Virus record (IMG/VR): IMGVR_UViG_3300011113_000492
Span: 1 to 64,000 of that record
Strand: one strand, 5' to 3'
Length of the DNA: 64,000 nt
From: a virus
In this document: piece by piece, positions 49,407 to 58,095 of the stretch
How the letters are laid out: every line of letters begins with the position of its first letter
How positions within the stretch are numbered: the first letter of the stretch is position 1
Notes under the pieces: generated by a model
What the model was told of the DNA's origin: nothing
What the model saw: the letters and a program-made list of their open reading frames with translations, nothing else
Database searches by the model: none
Translations under genes and position numbers: made by a program

Positions 49407-49681
49407 TGTCTCAGTCTGACACTGTTATTCCTGTTATCGATCTTAAATTTTGTGAATACGACAAAACTCGTCGGGTGCTTAAATTGCCCAGTGAATATGT
49501 TGGCATGCCCTTGACATTCTTTGTTCGTAGTCATCACACTGGTAAAGAAGTTAGATTTGTTCCTGTCACTCCCGCTGATGTTTTGTTTGATCAAGATCAA
49601 TGGGATGGCGAACAACAAATTTATCGTCCTTTGGGAAATGTCTCTGGTGTAGATCATATGGTGATTTATCATGCGTACTAA
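49406..49681 (+). CDS. Small early protein, 91 aa
   Basis: ATG 49406 overlaps the previous stop (TAATG). The protein is acidic and beta-rich (VIPVIDLKFCEYDKTRRVLK, FFVRSHHTGKEVRFVPVTPA). No family is recognised. It is translationally linked to both neighbours. Confidence 0.6.
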   Translation: MSQSDTVIPVIDLKFCEYDKTRRVLKLPSEYVGMPLTFFVRSHHTGKEVRFVPVTPADVLFDQDQWDGEQQIYRPLGNVSGVDHMVIYHAY

Positions 49682-49943
49682 AACAATCATTGAAGGCTTT
49701 AAGAACAGCCAAAAATTTCGCTTCATTCTTCAGTCCACTGATGGTGCTGAAGTTGGCATGGTAATTACCATCCAACAGATGAGCGATTGTTTTGCTACAC
49801 GAGATGCTCGTATCGCTGTCTGGACTGCCCTTAATAAACTGGCACTGGATCGCAGTAGGGCAAAATATCTCGGCGAGACTTTGCCCACAGGATTGGTTCG
49901 TCAAGCCGATGGGTTTCATCAAGTTCAAGTTGATCTTCACTAA
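49671..49943 (+). CDS. Small early protein, 90 aa
   Basis: This basic protein (MRTKTIIEGFKNSQKFRFIL, ALNKLALDRSRAKYLGETLP) begins 11 bases inside the previous gene. Function is unknown. Confidence 0.6.
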   Translation: MRTKTIIEGFKNSQKFRFILQSTDGAEVGMVITIQQMSDCFATRDARIAVWTALNKLALDRSRAKYLGETLPTGLVRQADGFHQVQVDLH

Positions 49944-49952
49944 GGAGTTTTT

Positions 49953-50450
49953 ATGAATTGCAGTCCTACTCTTACCGCAGATGAGTTCAAAACCGTTCAC
50001 AATGCAGTCTGTGAATTGGATCACCTTGTGCATCGTCTTGAGGAAGTACTCAAGCCTGAACTGTATATGTCACTGGTCACTGCTCGCAATAACATCCGCA
50101 AAGGGCTCGAAGGAGCTTATAAACAGGATGATGATTCTTTTGAAACAAAGAGCCGTCACTACGACGATGTTAAAGCTCAGTTGGGCATGGACCACAGTGA
50201 GTGGAGCATCTACGAAGTAGACAACATGGCCGATCGCCATCCCTTTGAAGGCGTGGATCGTGTAGTCTATCGCGACCACTGGGGAAACAAGCCTGTGAGT
50301 TGCAGTGTCAATGGCTTGACTTGGGCTGCTCTGTGGATTGCTGCTAACGCCTGTATCAGGGATAGTGGTGACAGTCATCATGTCTATGTCGAACGGTTTA
50401 GTCCCGACAAAGATGATTCGCGTACCCTTATTCTGCAAACTGGTTCGTAA
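49953..50450 (+). CDS. Early protein, 165 aa
   Basis: The protein has a helical, acidic N-terminal half (ELDHLVHRLEEVLKPELYMS) and a C-terminal half with a Trp-rich segment (DHWGNKPVSCSVNGLTWAAL). AAGGAG precedes the ATG. No family is recognised. Confidence 0.62.
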   Translation: MNCSPTLTADEFKTVHNAVCELDHLVHRLEEVLKPELYMSLVTARNNIRKGLEGAYKQDDDSFETKSRHYDDVKAQLGMDHSEWSIYEVDNMADRHPFEGVDRVVYRDHWGNKPVSCSVNGLTWAALWIAANACIRDSGDSHHVYVERFSPDKDDSRTLILQTGS

Positions 50451-50465
50451 TTAAGGAATAATATT

Positions 50466-50690
50466 ATGAACGATTGGGATAGAGATAATCTTAATTTCAT
50501 TATGACGGCCAGCAAACAAGAATTGGCCGCATTCTATGACGAGTGCAACAGCGAAGACTTAAATTATCTATTTAGGCTTGTAAATTGGGAAATAAGCCGA
50601 CTTCGTGTAGCAGAGGTAGAAGAATTTGATCGAGTTGTCGAAATTGACAAAGCGCAATCTATTCTTAAAAAATTTATGCTCAATAAATAA
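50466..50690 (+). CDS. Small acidic early protein, 74 aa
   Basis: MNDWDRDNLNFIMTASKQEL is a helical acidic protein with AAGGAATAATATT upstream. No family is recognised. Confidence 0.6.
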   Translation: MNDWDRDNLNFIMTASKQELAAFYDECNSEDLNYLFRLVNWEISRLRVAEVEEFDRVVEIDKAQSILKKFMLNK

Positions 50691-50693
50691 TTG

Positions 50694-51161
50694 ATGAATT
50701 TAGTTTTCATTAGTCACAATCTCAAAGATCCAGAGGCATGGAGATTAGCTCTTGGAGTAGAAAAGTTAATTCATTTTAATAATCCAGATAAGCTAAAAGG
50801 GTTTGCCGAAATATCATTAATGGTGGATGAGCTAATATATGAAGGAAAATACCCTGTAGATTGGGTATTATATTGCAACAACGAAAAAGGTATTAAATGG
50901 AACGAATTTCTTTCGATAGAATCATACATCGATGACAGGTCTGACACATTGTTTTTAACTCAGACTCGTATACAAGGAAAAGCGAAAAATCCAGTGCCCG
51001 ATCTGTTAGGAAATTTTTATTGTAAACCGCATGTTTTTACATTGTTAGGTAGTCTGTATAAGGTACAAGCTGATATGATTAAAGATACTAGATCAGACTT
51101 AGAATCTACAAAAATTTTATTTGGATTGACTCGGGCAGGATTTAATATTAAATTAATATGA
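50694..51161 (+). CDS. Hypothetical protein, 155 aa
   Basis: ATG 50694 is preferred over TTG 50691. The protein (MNLVFISHNLKDPEAWRLAL, LALGVEKLIHFNNPDKLKGF) is a mixed alpha/beta soluble protein with no recognised family. It overlaps the glycosyltransferase-like gene by four bases. Confidence 0.6.
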   Translation: MNLVFISHNLKDPEAWRLALGVEKLIHFNNPDKLKGFAEISLMVDELIYEGKYPVDWVLYCNNEKGIKWNEFLSIESYIDDRSDTLFLTQTRIQGKAKNPVPDLLGNFYCKPHVFTLLGSLYKVQADMIKDTRSDLESTKILFGLTRAGFNIKLI

Positions 51162-51982
51162 CCGATTCTTCGAAAACTATAAACAGACTTGCAGTAATCT
51201 TAGTCGGCGAACTAAGAACATGGAAAATTGCCAGTCAGTATTTGTTTAAGTTATTCGAAGAACGTGCTCATCAAGTTGATTATTTTTTTGTTACATGGAA
51301 TGTAACTTCTCAGACTGGGGAATTAGTTTCAGTCACTGACTCTGATGTACTAACTCCGTTTCAATTACATAATAAAAATTTGATATCGTATAAAATATTG
51401 GAACCTATTGGCCGTCACAGAACAACATTTTATAATCAAGCCTGGCTGGCCAAATTTGGTAATATGTTAAAGCGTCGTCATGAAATTAATAACAATTTTG
51501 TATACGATCAAGTAGTCGAAACTAGACCCGATTGTTATTTTAGACGCAGTGCCACTCCTTGGATTATATGTAAAGATTTTGAGTATGAAGGTGCAGCACC
51601 TAAGACTTGGGCCAGCGGCCTATTAGGTATGACTGATGTTTACTTTAGAACCACGAGTAGTACCAACGATTTAATTGCAGATAGATACTATTTTACTAGA
51701 TCGGCTGACCACTCTCAAATAATAAACGAAACCCATTGGCAATTTTCTAATCATCATTGGGTTATGTGTGAAATTTTTAATAAAAGATTATTGGTACCAG
51801 TTAGTCATAACGACACCGGTGATTTCAATTTTTTCTGTTGCATAAGGCCCAACTTTCCAACAGACACCGACTTAGATAAGATTCATTGGAAAACTCTAGA
51901 TGAAATATTTGTTGGGTGGGGGAGACCATATGATGACTTTTTCTATGGTCCCCGGAGCTCCGAACCAATAATAGAAAATTAA
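51158..51982 (+). CDS. Glycosyltransferase-like protein, 274 aa
   Basis: The protein starts LAVILVGELRTWKIASQYLF and has DQVVETRPDCYFRRS, a pattern found in bacterial/phage glycosyltransferase-like proteins. A Trp/His-rich half (NETHWQFSNHHWVMCEIFNK) and an acidic C-terminus follow. No membrane helix. Substrate unknown. Confidence 0.6.
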   Translation: MTDSSKTINRLAVILVGELRTWKIASQYLFKLFEERAHQVDYFFVTWNVTSQTGELVSVTDSDVLTPFQLHNKNLISYKILEPIGRHRTTFYNQAWLAKFGNMLKRRHEINNNFVYDQVVETRPDCYFRRSATPWIICKDFEYEGAAPKTWASGLLGMTDVYFRTTSSTNDLIADRYYFTRSADHSQIINETHWQFSNHHWVMCEIFNKRLLVPVSHNDTGDFNFFCCIRPNFPTDTDLDKIHWKTLDEIFVGWGRPYDDFFYGPRSSEPIIEN

Positions 51983-52049
51983 TTACTGGTTGATTTAAAT
52001 TCATATTCGTAGTAAACTACACATCTGTTCAACTTTTATCAAATAAATT

Positions 52050-52496
52050 ATGGGACTTGATCAATATGCTTATGTGGCAGCTCGTGCAGGCCAAAACACA
52101 GAGTGGTGGGACGGTGCTGAATTGGATCCCGATACTCGCGATTATAGAAATTCTAAGGTAGACAAACCGCGTGAATTGGCCTACTGGAGGAAACATCCAA
52201 ATCTGCAGGGATGGATGGAGCATCTGTGGCACAAGAAACGTAATGCAGAAGGCAATCCCGTTGTCGAAGATGCCGATGACATGGGCACATTTAATGGTGT
52301 AGAGCTCGAGCTCACGTGGCAAGATATCGATGAATTAGAAAAAGCCGTAAAAAAACGTAAACTACCATCAACTCAAGGATTCTTTTTTGGTAATGATGCT
52401 GATCAGCACTACTACGATCAAGATTTAGAATTCATTAAAAATGCCCGAGCAGAATTGTTTCTGGGCTTGAAAGTGTTTTATAACAGCTCTTGGTAA
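52050..52496 (+). CDS. Conserved phage protein (MGLDQYAY family)
   Basis: The 148-aa protein begins MGLDQYAYVAAR and has RELAYWRKHPNLQGWMEHLW, a pattern shared by many phage and bacterial proteins of unknown function. It is acidic and Trp-rich. No catalytic motif is recognised. Confidence 0.75.
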   Translation: MGLDQYAYVAARAGQNTEWWDGAELDPDTRDYRNSKVDKPRELAYWRKHPNLQGWMEHLWHKKRNAEGNPVVEDADDMGTFNGVELELTWQDIDELEKAVKKRKLPSTQGFFFGNDADQHYYDQDLEFIKNARAELFLGLKVFYNSSW

Positions 52497-52519
52497 AGAG
52501 CATTTTTTGGAGAAGAGCA

Positions 52520-52678
52520 ATGAGCGAAAAAACTTTGAACACGGCTAATCAAGCCATTTTTCATATGCAACTTAACACCGACGAAGCAATTCGTTACGTG
52601 GTAAAACATGCCAGTGTCAGCCCCAAAGAGGCTGGTTTGGCCATCAAGGAGACCTTGGTAGGCTATAAAACACGATAA
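52520..52678 (+). CDS. Small helical protein, 52 aa
   Basis: ATG 52520 with GGAG upstream (TTTTGGAGAAGAGCA). It is a helical protein (MSEKTLNTANQAIFHMQLNT). No family is recognised. An upstream in-frame start would run into the previous gene. Confidence 0.6.
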   Translation: MSEKTLNTANQAIFHMQLNTDEAIRYVVKHASVSPKEAGLAIKETLVGYKTR

Positions 52679-52698
52679 AATACTAGCATATAATCAAC

Positions 52699-52737
52699 GC
52701 CCTTTACAGTGACTAAATACCGCTGAGAGGGCTTTTT
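52699..52737 (+). terminator. Hairpin terminator enclosing a late promoter
   Basis: GCCCT..CAG and CTG..AGGGC form a stem followed by TTTTT. The ACTAAATA late-promoter variant (52712-52719) lies in its loop, with a predicted start near 52725 and the ATG of the next gene at 52739. Confidence 0.5.
52712..52719 (+). promoter_or_regulatory. Possible late promoter (ACTAAATA) in terminator loop
   Basis: The motif is two bases from TATAAATA. It would start transcription inside the hairpin, so its own transcript would lack the left arm and escape the terminator. Confidence 0.4.
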
Positions 52738-52738
52738 C

Positions 52739-53236
52739 ATGGCTAGACCTAATCCCATTCGATCTATAATGGCGTACCCGTTACCCAGTATAACATATCA
52801 AAGGAAAAAAAGCTTTAGACCCACTGACGAAGATATTATCTACGCATATAATATATTAAACAAATATATTTTTGATAATCAATTAAGACGGCCCGAAATC
52901 AATCAAGGAATTATTCACAAAGCGTGGGGGCTGTGTCAATGGTATCAACAAGAACAAGACACAGGATCTTTCTGTTCTATTCGACTAGTAGACAAGTGGT
53001 TCTGTTCGCAATGGTTCCTAAACACACTTGCACATGAAATGGTGCATCAGTATCAATGGGACATAGATCGATGGAACCACATCGAACAATACGGAAAAGA
53101 CATTAACCTTAGTGGCGGTGCCCATGGACCCAGTTTTTATGCCTGGCGCGAACGATTTGAATACTACGATTTAAATTTAAAAGTCAGTTTTGGTCAGCGT
53201 CGTTGGTTTAGGCATCAAGACTTTAATAAATGTTGA
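52739..53236 (+). CDS. SprT-like zinc metalloprotease
   Basis: This 165-aa protein has LAHEMVHQYQW (zinc HExxH) and GGAHGPSFYAW (third His), the SprT/Spartan pattern. A basic N-terminus could bind nucleic acid. SprT-type proteases clear DNA-protein crosslinks in eukaryotes; phage versions occur in T4-like aquatic phages with unproven roles. It is preceded by a possible late promoter. Confidence 0.82.
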   Translation: MARPNPIRSIMAYPLPSITYQRKKSFRPTDEDIIYAYNILNKYIFDNQLRRPEINQGIIHKAWGLCQWYQQEQDTGSFCSIRLVDKWFCSQWFLNTLAHEMVHQYQWDIDRWNHIEQYGKDINLSGGAHGPSFYAWRERFEYYDLNLKVSFGQRRWFRHQDFNKC

Positions 53237-53261
53237 CAACTCTACTATAGTTGTCTATAAT
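53233..53261 (+). promoter_or_regulatory. Sigma70 promoter of clpP (perfect consensus)
   Basis: TTGACA (53233-53238), 17-nt spacer and TATAAT (53256-53261), both perfect, overlapping the SprT-like stop. AAAGGAAATT precedes ATG 53289. Confidence 0.85.
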
Positions 53262-53288
53262 TAGGTATAATTCACTATAAAGGAAATT

Positions 53289-53879
53289 ATGCCCAATTTT
53301 GTACCAACAGTGCTAGAAAAGACCAGCAACGGTGAGCGAGCCTATGACATTTACAGCCGATTGCTTAAAGATCGTATTGTGATGTTAGACACTGATGTCA
53401 ATGAACACAGTGCCAGTCTTGTAGTAGCGCAAATGCTATTTTTAGAAAGCGAAAATCCCGACGCAGATATCTTATTTTATATTAATAGCCCGGGCGGTGT
53501 AGTGACTGCTGGTATGGCTATCTATGATACTATGCAATTCATTAAACCCGAGGTGTCCACAATTGTCATGGGACAAGCATGTTCAATGGGCAGTTTATTG
53601 GCACAGGCGGGGGCGCCAGGAAAAAGACTAATGTTGCCCAATGCGCGACACATGATTCATCAGCCCAGCGGCGGAGCTCGAGGGCAGGCCACTGACATGT
53701 TGATTCAAGTTGAAGAAATTTTGTCAATGAAACGAAATTTAACCAATATCTATGTAAAGCATAACAGTGCATCTAAGACATTTGATGAATTGACTGCGGA
53801 CATGGAGCGAGATAATTTTATGAGCGCCGAACAGGCCGTTACATATGGATTAGCAGACAGTATTGTTGAACGTAGATAA
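53289..53879 (+). CDS. clpP: ClpP protease subunit
   Basis: This is a 196-aa serine peptidase with an intact triad: Ser in [10 protein letters not shown], His in [11 protein letters not shown], and Asp in ADMERDNFM. The N-terminus lacks the long propeptide of E. coli ClpP. It should assemble a double-ring chamber and needs an AAA+ partner (host ClpA/ClpX). A phage ClpS is encoded at 27623. The strong promoter suggests early synthesis. A late-type GATAAATA overlaps its stop. Confidence 0.93.
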   Translation: MPNFVPTVLEKTSNGERAYDIYSRLLKDRIVMLDTDVNEHSASLVVAQMLFLESENPDADILFYINSPGGVVTAGMAIYDTMQFIKPEVSTIVMGQACSMGSLLAQAGAPGKRLMLPNARHMIHQPSGGARGQATDMLIQVEEILSMKRNLTNIYVKHNSASKTFDELTADMERDNFMSAEQAVTYGLADSIVERR

Positions 53880-53882
53880 ATA
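53875..53882 (+). promoter_or_regulatory. Possible late promoter (GATAAATA)
   Basis: GATAAATA covers the clpP stop. The expected start near 53888 leaves ~17 nt before ATG 53905. No Shine-Dalgarno is visible in that leader. Confidence 0.45.
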
Positions 53883-53904
53883 TTTTCCTACATTCAACTT
53901 AACT

Positions 53905-54369
53905 ATGATAACACATCAATCTTTAACAGAAACCAAAACCGTCGTTAAACCTTGGGGACAAGAGAAATGGATCCAGCAAGGACAGGATAATCATTCTTAT
54001 GTACTTAAAGAAATTATCTTAAATGAAGGATTTAAAACTAGTTTACAAGTACACAAATACAAAGCGGAAACAAATTACATATTAGAGGGTCACGGTCGAC
54101 TAATATACAGTGATGTTGATTTCGACTGTGACAGGTATGTTGAGGGAAAATATACTGAGCAGGAGTTAGATCAAATTTTGATTAATTTAAAAGTTCAATC
54201 TTATGGCCCGGGCAGTGTAATGTCAATCGAACCTGGTACCATTCATAGAATGATTGCAGACACTGCACTACGATTTGTTGAAGCCAGTACTTGCCATTTA
54301 GACGATGTCATTCGATTACAAGATGATGCTAATCGTCTTCACGGTCGAATCGATTCAGAACACAAATAA
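53905..54369 (+). CDS. Cupin, mannose-6-phosphate isomerase type II-like
   Basis: The 154-aa protein is a single cupin: VVKPWGQEKWIQ, LQVHKYKAETNYILEGHGRL with metal His, and GPGSVMSIEPGTIHRMIADT. These equal the C-terminal domain of bifunctional M6P isomerases. It starts at ATG 53905 (a longer frame begins inside clpP). It is first of the sugar-activation cluster, so sugar-phosphate isomerisation is likely; exact substrate unknown. Confidence 0.75.
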   Translation: MITHQSLTETKTVVKPWGQEKWIQQGQDNHSYVLKEIILNEGFKTSLQVHKYKAETNYILEGHGRLIYSDVDFDCDRYVEGKYTEQELDQILINLKVQSYGPGSVMSIEPGTIHRMIADTALRFVEASTCHLDDVIRLQDDANRLHGRIDSEHK

Positions 54370-54370
54370 T

Positions 54371-55915
54371 ATGTTAACAGTATTGATATTAGCCGCAGGC
54401 TATGGCCGGCGTATGGGTCCGTTTAGTCGCATGGTCAACAAAGCACTTATTCCCTACGACAATAAACCGTTAATTAGTCATATCATGGAAAAGTTTGACC
54501 TTGATACCAAATTTGTTATTGCCTGCGGACATATGGGACAACAGGTAAAAGACTATGTCAGTGCAGTACATACAGACAAACAAATAGTCTATGTGGATAT
54601 TCCCGACTATAGCGAAGGCCACACCGGTCCTGCCACTACAATTCAACATTGTGCAAAACATATCAACGGTTCTTTCTTTTGGTTAAGCTGCGATACATTA
54701 TTTGATTTTGATTATAGAGATAAACTGGACCATAACTGGATCGGTGTTCATCCCGTAGACAGTGATATAGCACAAGACTATTGTTGGGTCGAGCGAGAAG
54801 GCGAAACAATTACAATTATTAAGAATAAACAGCCCAGCAAGTTAGCAGTGGATGCTTTTATTGGATTAATGTATTGTGTAGATACCGCATACCTCGACAA
54901 CCTCAAAGCAGTTAGTGCCCGTGAAGCCTATGAAGGGTTCAATGATAATCTTAAACTCCAGGCGCACACTGTCAGAGGATGGAAAGATTTTGGTACGTAT
55001 GATAAGTGGGTTGAATTAAGTTCGGGACTTAAAGAGATTAGTTTTCCTAAACCCAACGAAATTTTTTATCACGACAATAATAAAATTATTAAGTTTACAG
55101 TAGATAGTACATTAACTGACAGAAAAGCAAATCGAGCACTGCTAAATCCTGTGTGTATGCCCAATGGTATTAGACGCAGTGGACAATTTTTAGTCTACGA
55201 CTATGTGGATGGTGATATCATTTACAGCCAATTGACCAATGAACTTATGCACAAAGTAATCTCATGGGCAGACAAAGACTTATGGAAACGTAAATGGTTT
55301 CCTAATACCAGTAATATTTGTCGAGACTTTTACTATAAAAAAACTCAGGATCGATTACAGCAGTTCCGAGTTAAGTACAGCGATTGGAGCGAACCTTGTA
55401 CAGTTAACGGAGATCCAGTAGAATCCATAGACACTTATCTTAGTAAGATCGATTGGGACTGGTTATGTAACACCACCGAATGGGCCTTTATTCACGGCGA
55501 CTTTCAATTTGAAAATGTGATATACAATCCCCAAGCAGATATATTTACTGCCATTGATTGGCGCACAGATTTCGGCGGCGACAGTTACGGTGATTTGTAT
55601 TATGATTTAGCCAAGATGGTGGGTGGCATTCTATTAGACTATCAAGCAGTTAAAGCAGGCAAACTAGAATACAACGAACACGCAGACTCTGCAACTTTAA
55701 ATTATTGCGGAATACAGGATGCACAAAATTATATTCAAACTGTTAAAGATTATTGCAATTTAAAAGAATTAGATTGGAACAAAGTAGAATTGTTAGTGGC
55801 CATTATCTATTTGAATATGAGTCCGTTGCACGATGCACCGTTTGACAAATACTTATTTGCTTTGGCGCAGTTACATTTTTCGAGATATTTCAATGAATCT
55901 ACAGACAGCAATTAA
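54371..55915 (+). CDS. Nucleotidyltransferase-sugar/choline kinase fusion
   Basis: The 514-aa fusion has an N-terminal NTP-transferase domain (~1-220) beginning LTVLILAAGYGRRMGPFSRM and a C-terminal APH/choline-kinase-like domain with HGDFQFENVIYN (catalytic Asp and Asn) and IDWRTDFGGD (Asp). LicC-LicA or AmgK-MurU-type pairs use the same two activities to phosphorylate and activate a sugar or aminoalcohol. It is probably the activating enzyme of this cluster; the substrate is unknown. Confidence 0.82.
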   Translation: MLTVLILAAGYGRRMGPFSRMVNKALIPYDNKPLISHIMEKFDLDTKFVIACGHMGQQVKDYVSAVHTDKQIVYVDIPDYSEGHTGPATTIQHCAKHINGSFFWLSCDTLFDFDYRDKLDHNWIGVHPVDSDIAQDYCWVEREGETITIIKNKQPSKLAVDAFIGLMYCVDTAYLDNLKAVSAREAYEGFNDNLKLQAHTVRGWKDFGTYDKWVELSSGLKEISFPKPNEIFYHDNNKIIKFTVDSTLTDRKANRALLNPVCMPNGIRRSGQFLVYDYVDGDIIYSQLTNELMHKVISWADKDLWKRKWFPNTSNICRDFYYKKTQDRLQQFRVKYSDWSEPCTVNGDPVESIDTYLSKIDWDWLCNTTEWAFIHGDFQFENVIYNPQADIFTAIDWRTDFGGDSYGDLYYDLAKMVGGILLDYQAVKAGKLEYNEHADSATLNYCGIQDAQNYIQTVKDYCNLKELDWNKVELLVAIIYLNMSPLHDAPFDKYLFALAQLHFSRYFNESTDSN

Positions 55916-56633
55916 GTGGAAAAAGAAATCTAAACTATTTGTAAGTCTTGCGGGCCGTCCGGGCAAGACTGGTGAAAACTTTTATTCTACATTATTTGAA
56001 TATCATAATATAGATGCCGAATACATAGCCTGCGAGTGTAAAGATTTTCTCCAAGACATACTTTTGGTTCGCGAACACTGCGCCGGGGCCAGTATTACCA
56101 TGCCTTTTAAACAACTTGCCAGTCAACATATAGATAGATCCGAATCGCCTAATTCGGCTATCAATACTGTGATAAATTACTCAAGCTTACTTGTTGGCTA
56201 TAATTGTGATTATCTAGGACTCAAGGAAGTATTGGGCGACAGATTAAAAGATCAAACTGTGGTAGTTCTCGGTGATGGTGCAATGGCGGAGAATGTCATT
56301 ATGTTATCGAATCAGGCCTGTAGCGTTATTCAAATATCCAGGCGTAAAAATAATTGGGATCAACGACACACAAACTGTGATGTGCTGATTAATACCACTG
56401 GTATTGGTATGGGCACAGATCAATCTCCGGTTGATTTTATTAATGCCCACACTGTGGTTGATTGTGTTATTGGTAAAACTTCATTGATAAGACAAGCACG
56501 AGAAAAAAATAAAAAAGTGATAACCGGAGCAGATATATATCAAGCACAGTTCAAACACCAATTTAAATTGTACACACACCAGGAACCCGACTCGGCAATA
56601 GTTAGTTTGGTAGCAAAGAGAGTATTTGAATGA
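55893..56633 (+). CDS. Shikimate dehydrogenase-like oxidoreductase
   Basis: This 246-aa protein has the AroE fold. Substrate Ser/Thr region is SLAGRPGKTGENF; catalytic Lys is in ITMPFKQLA; catalytic Asp is in YNCDYLGLKE; NADP loop is VVLGDGAMAENVI (a variation of the usual GxGG). Because its substrate residues differ, it may act on a related cyclic polyol. ATG 55893 lies inside the fusion gene. It overlaps the next ATG. Confidence 0.8.
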   Translation: MNLQTAIKWKKKSKLFVSLAGRPGKTGENFYSTLFEYHNIDAEYIACECKDFLQDILLVREHCAGASITMPFKQLASQHIDRSESPNSAINTVINYSSLLVGYNCDYLGLKEVLGDRLKDQTVVVLGDGAMAENVIMLSNQACSVIQISRRKNNWDQRHTNCDVLINTTGIGMGTDQSPVDFINAHTVVDCVIGKTSLIRQAREKNKKVITGADIYQAQFKHQFKLYTHQEPDSAIVSLVAKRVFE

Positions 56634-57100
56634 TTAAAACATTTATCAGTGACGTAGACGGATGCCTCAATGATGGCCGGATCTATTGGGGTGCAGACGG
56701 TAAAAAGCCATTTAAAGCCTTTGGTAATTACGATCACGACGGTGTTAAACTTTTAAAGGACCATATTAAACTAGTTTTTATCAGCGCAGATCGCCATGGA
56801 TGGGACATTCTAGAATCTCGAATTGTTAATCATATGAAGTGCGATTTATTTTATGTACCTGAAAAGGACCGTTTCGAATTTGTAAAAAAATACGGATTTG
56901 ATGAAGTGGCCTTCATGGGAGACGGAATATATGATGCCAAAATTATTAAACATTCGAAGATTGGCATCGCTCCAGCACAGGCCAGAATAGAAGCCAGGCT
57001 GGCCGCTGACTATGTAACCCCTAGCAATGGTGGAGAAGGTGCATATTTGGATGCTTGCATTCATATTATGAAACAAACAGGTATACTTTATGAATTTTAA
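56630..57100 (+). CDS. HAD phosphatase, KdsC-like
   Basis: The 156-aa protein has the KdsC pattern: ISDVDGCLNDG (nucleophile Asp and acid Asp), VFISADRHG, and FMGDGIYDAK, with C-terminal TPSNGGEGAYLDAC. KdsC dephosphorylates KDO-8-P; the same fold processes other ulosonates such as neuraminate-9-P. It lies between AroE-like and aldolase-like genes, fitting an ulosonate-type route. Confidence 0.87.
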   Translation: MIKTFISDVDGCLNDGRIYWGADGKKPFKAFGNYDHDGVKLLKDHIKLVFISADRHGWDILESRIVNHMKCDLFYVPEKDRFEFVKKYGFDEVAFMGDGIYDAKIIKHSKIGIAPAQARIEARLAADYVTPSNGGEGAYLDACIHIMKQTGILYEF

Positions 57101-58067
57101 ATTAGGCCTTGGGCCCATGAGCGTTCGAATAAACGACATATTGGCTAGGTATGCCAAAGAATACCAACGCCCATTAATGTTTATCGCCAGCAGAAATCAA
57201 GTTGATGCAACCAGTGGATACGTAATGACCACGGCCGAGCTGGCTAATCAAATTAATCCTTTACGCAGTGATTATCTAATGCTGTGTAGAGATCATTGCG
57301 GTCCTTATTTTTTGGACATAGAAAAGAGTCTGAGCCTTGATAAAGCAGTAGAAGCAACTAAGAAAACTATAGCCGGGGATATCGAAAACGGATTTGATCT
57401 TATACATATCGATACCAGTCGATGTGACAATCCATATCATGTCGCCGACGAACTGTTTAACTTTTGTTTAAAATTAAACCCAAAAATCAAATTTGAATTT
57501 GGCACAGAAGAAAATGTGGGCGTGGCTGCGGGTATTAAGAAATACCAAGAAGATGTCAAGTTTGCCAGTCAGTTTCCCAACATGGAATTTGTGGTAGCTC
57601 AGACTGGCAGTTTGACCATGGAAGATCGACAAGTTGGTAGCTTTGATGTGGCCATGGTCCGCAAATTAGTGGGGTATGCAGAGTCTGCCAGAGTTAAATT
57701 AAAAGAGCATAATGCAGATTATTTGTCAGCTGAACAAATTTCTTTACGTAAACAAGCAGGAGTACATGCCTGTAATATTGCGCCGCAGCTAGGTGTTATC
57801 CAAACAAAAACAATATTGGATCTTGCTGATCAATTTGGAGTAGACTCTGTTGATTTCAAGCAAACAGTATTAGACAGTGGTAAGTGGAAAAAATGGATCA
57901 TTGACGGTGACGATGATGTAAAAATTGCTGTTGCAGGACACTATTGTTTTAATTCTCCAGTTTATTCTCTATTAGAACAAAAATTGGCCTACTTATGTGA
58001 TGTCGAATCAACGGTTGAACAAAACATCAAAATTTGTTTGGATCAATATTATACCAATTTATACTAA
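57090..58067 (+). CDS. KbaZ/GatZ-like class II aldolase-family protein
   Basis: The 325-aa TIM-barrel protein has PLMFIASRNQVDATSGYVMT and LMLCRDHCGPYF, matching the EATxNQVNQxGGYTGM and GGDHLGP motifs of tagatose-bisphosphate aldolase non-catalytic subunits. The conserved cysteine next to His could alter metal binding. It overlaps the phosphatase gene by 11 bases. It may condense a triose or pyruvate with a sugar in the pathway. Confidence 0.75.
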   Translation: MNFKLGLGPMSVRINDILARYAKEYQRPLMFIASRNQVDATSGYVMTTAELANQINPLRSDYLMLCRDHCGPYFLDIEKSLSLDKAVEATKKTIAGDIENGFDLIHIDTSRCDNPYHVADELFNFCLKLNPKIKFEFGTEENVGVAAGIKKYQEDVKFASQFPNMEFVVAQTGSLTMEDRQVGSFDVAMVRKLVGYAESARVKLKEHNADYLSAEQISLRKQAGVHACNIAPQLGVIQTKTILDLADQFGVDSVDFKQTVLDSGKWKKWIIDGDDDVKIAVAGHYCFNSPVYSLLEQKLAYLCDVESTVEQNIKICLDQYYTNLY

Positions 58068-58070
58068 ATA
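58063..58070 (+). promoter_or_regulatory. Possible late promoter (ACTAAATA)
   Basis: ACTAAATA overlaps the aldolase stop and gives an expected ~20-nt leader with AAAGGCG before ATG 58096. Confidence 0.35.
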
Positions 58071-58095
58071 ACTTAGTATTTAAAGGCGTAGTTTG

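Noticed and set aside
49566-50033. Minus-strand frame of 155 aa opposite early genes
   Set aside because: It lies antisense to three overlapping plus-strand genes with promoters and ribosome sites and has no Shine-Dalgarno or recognisable protein pattern.
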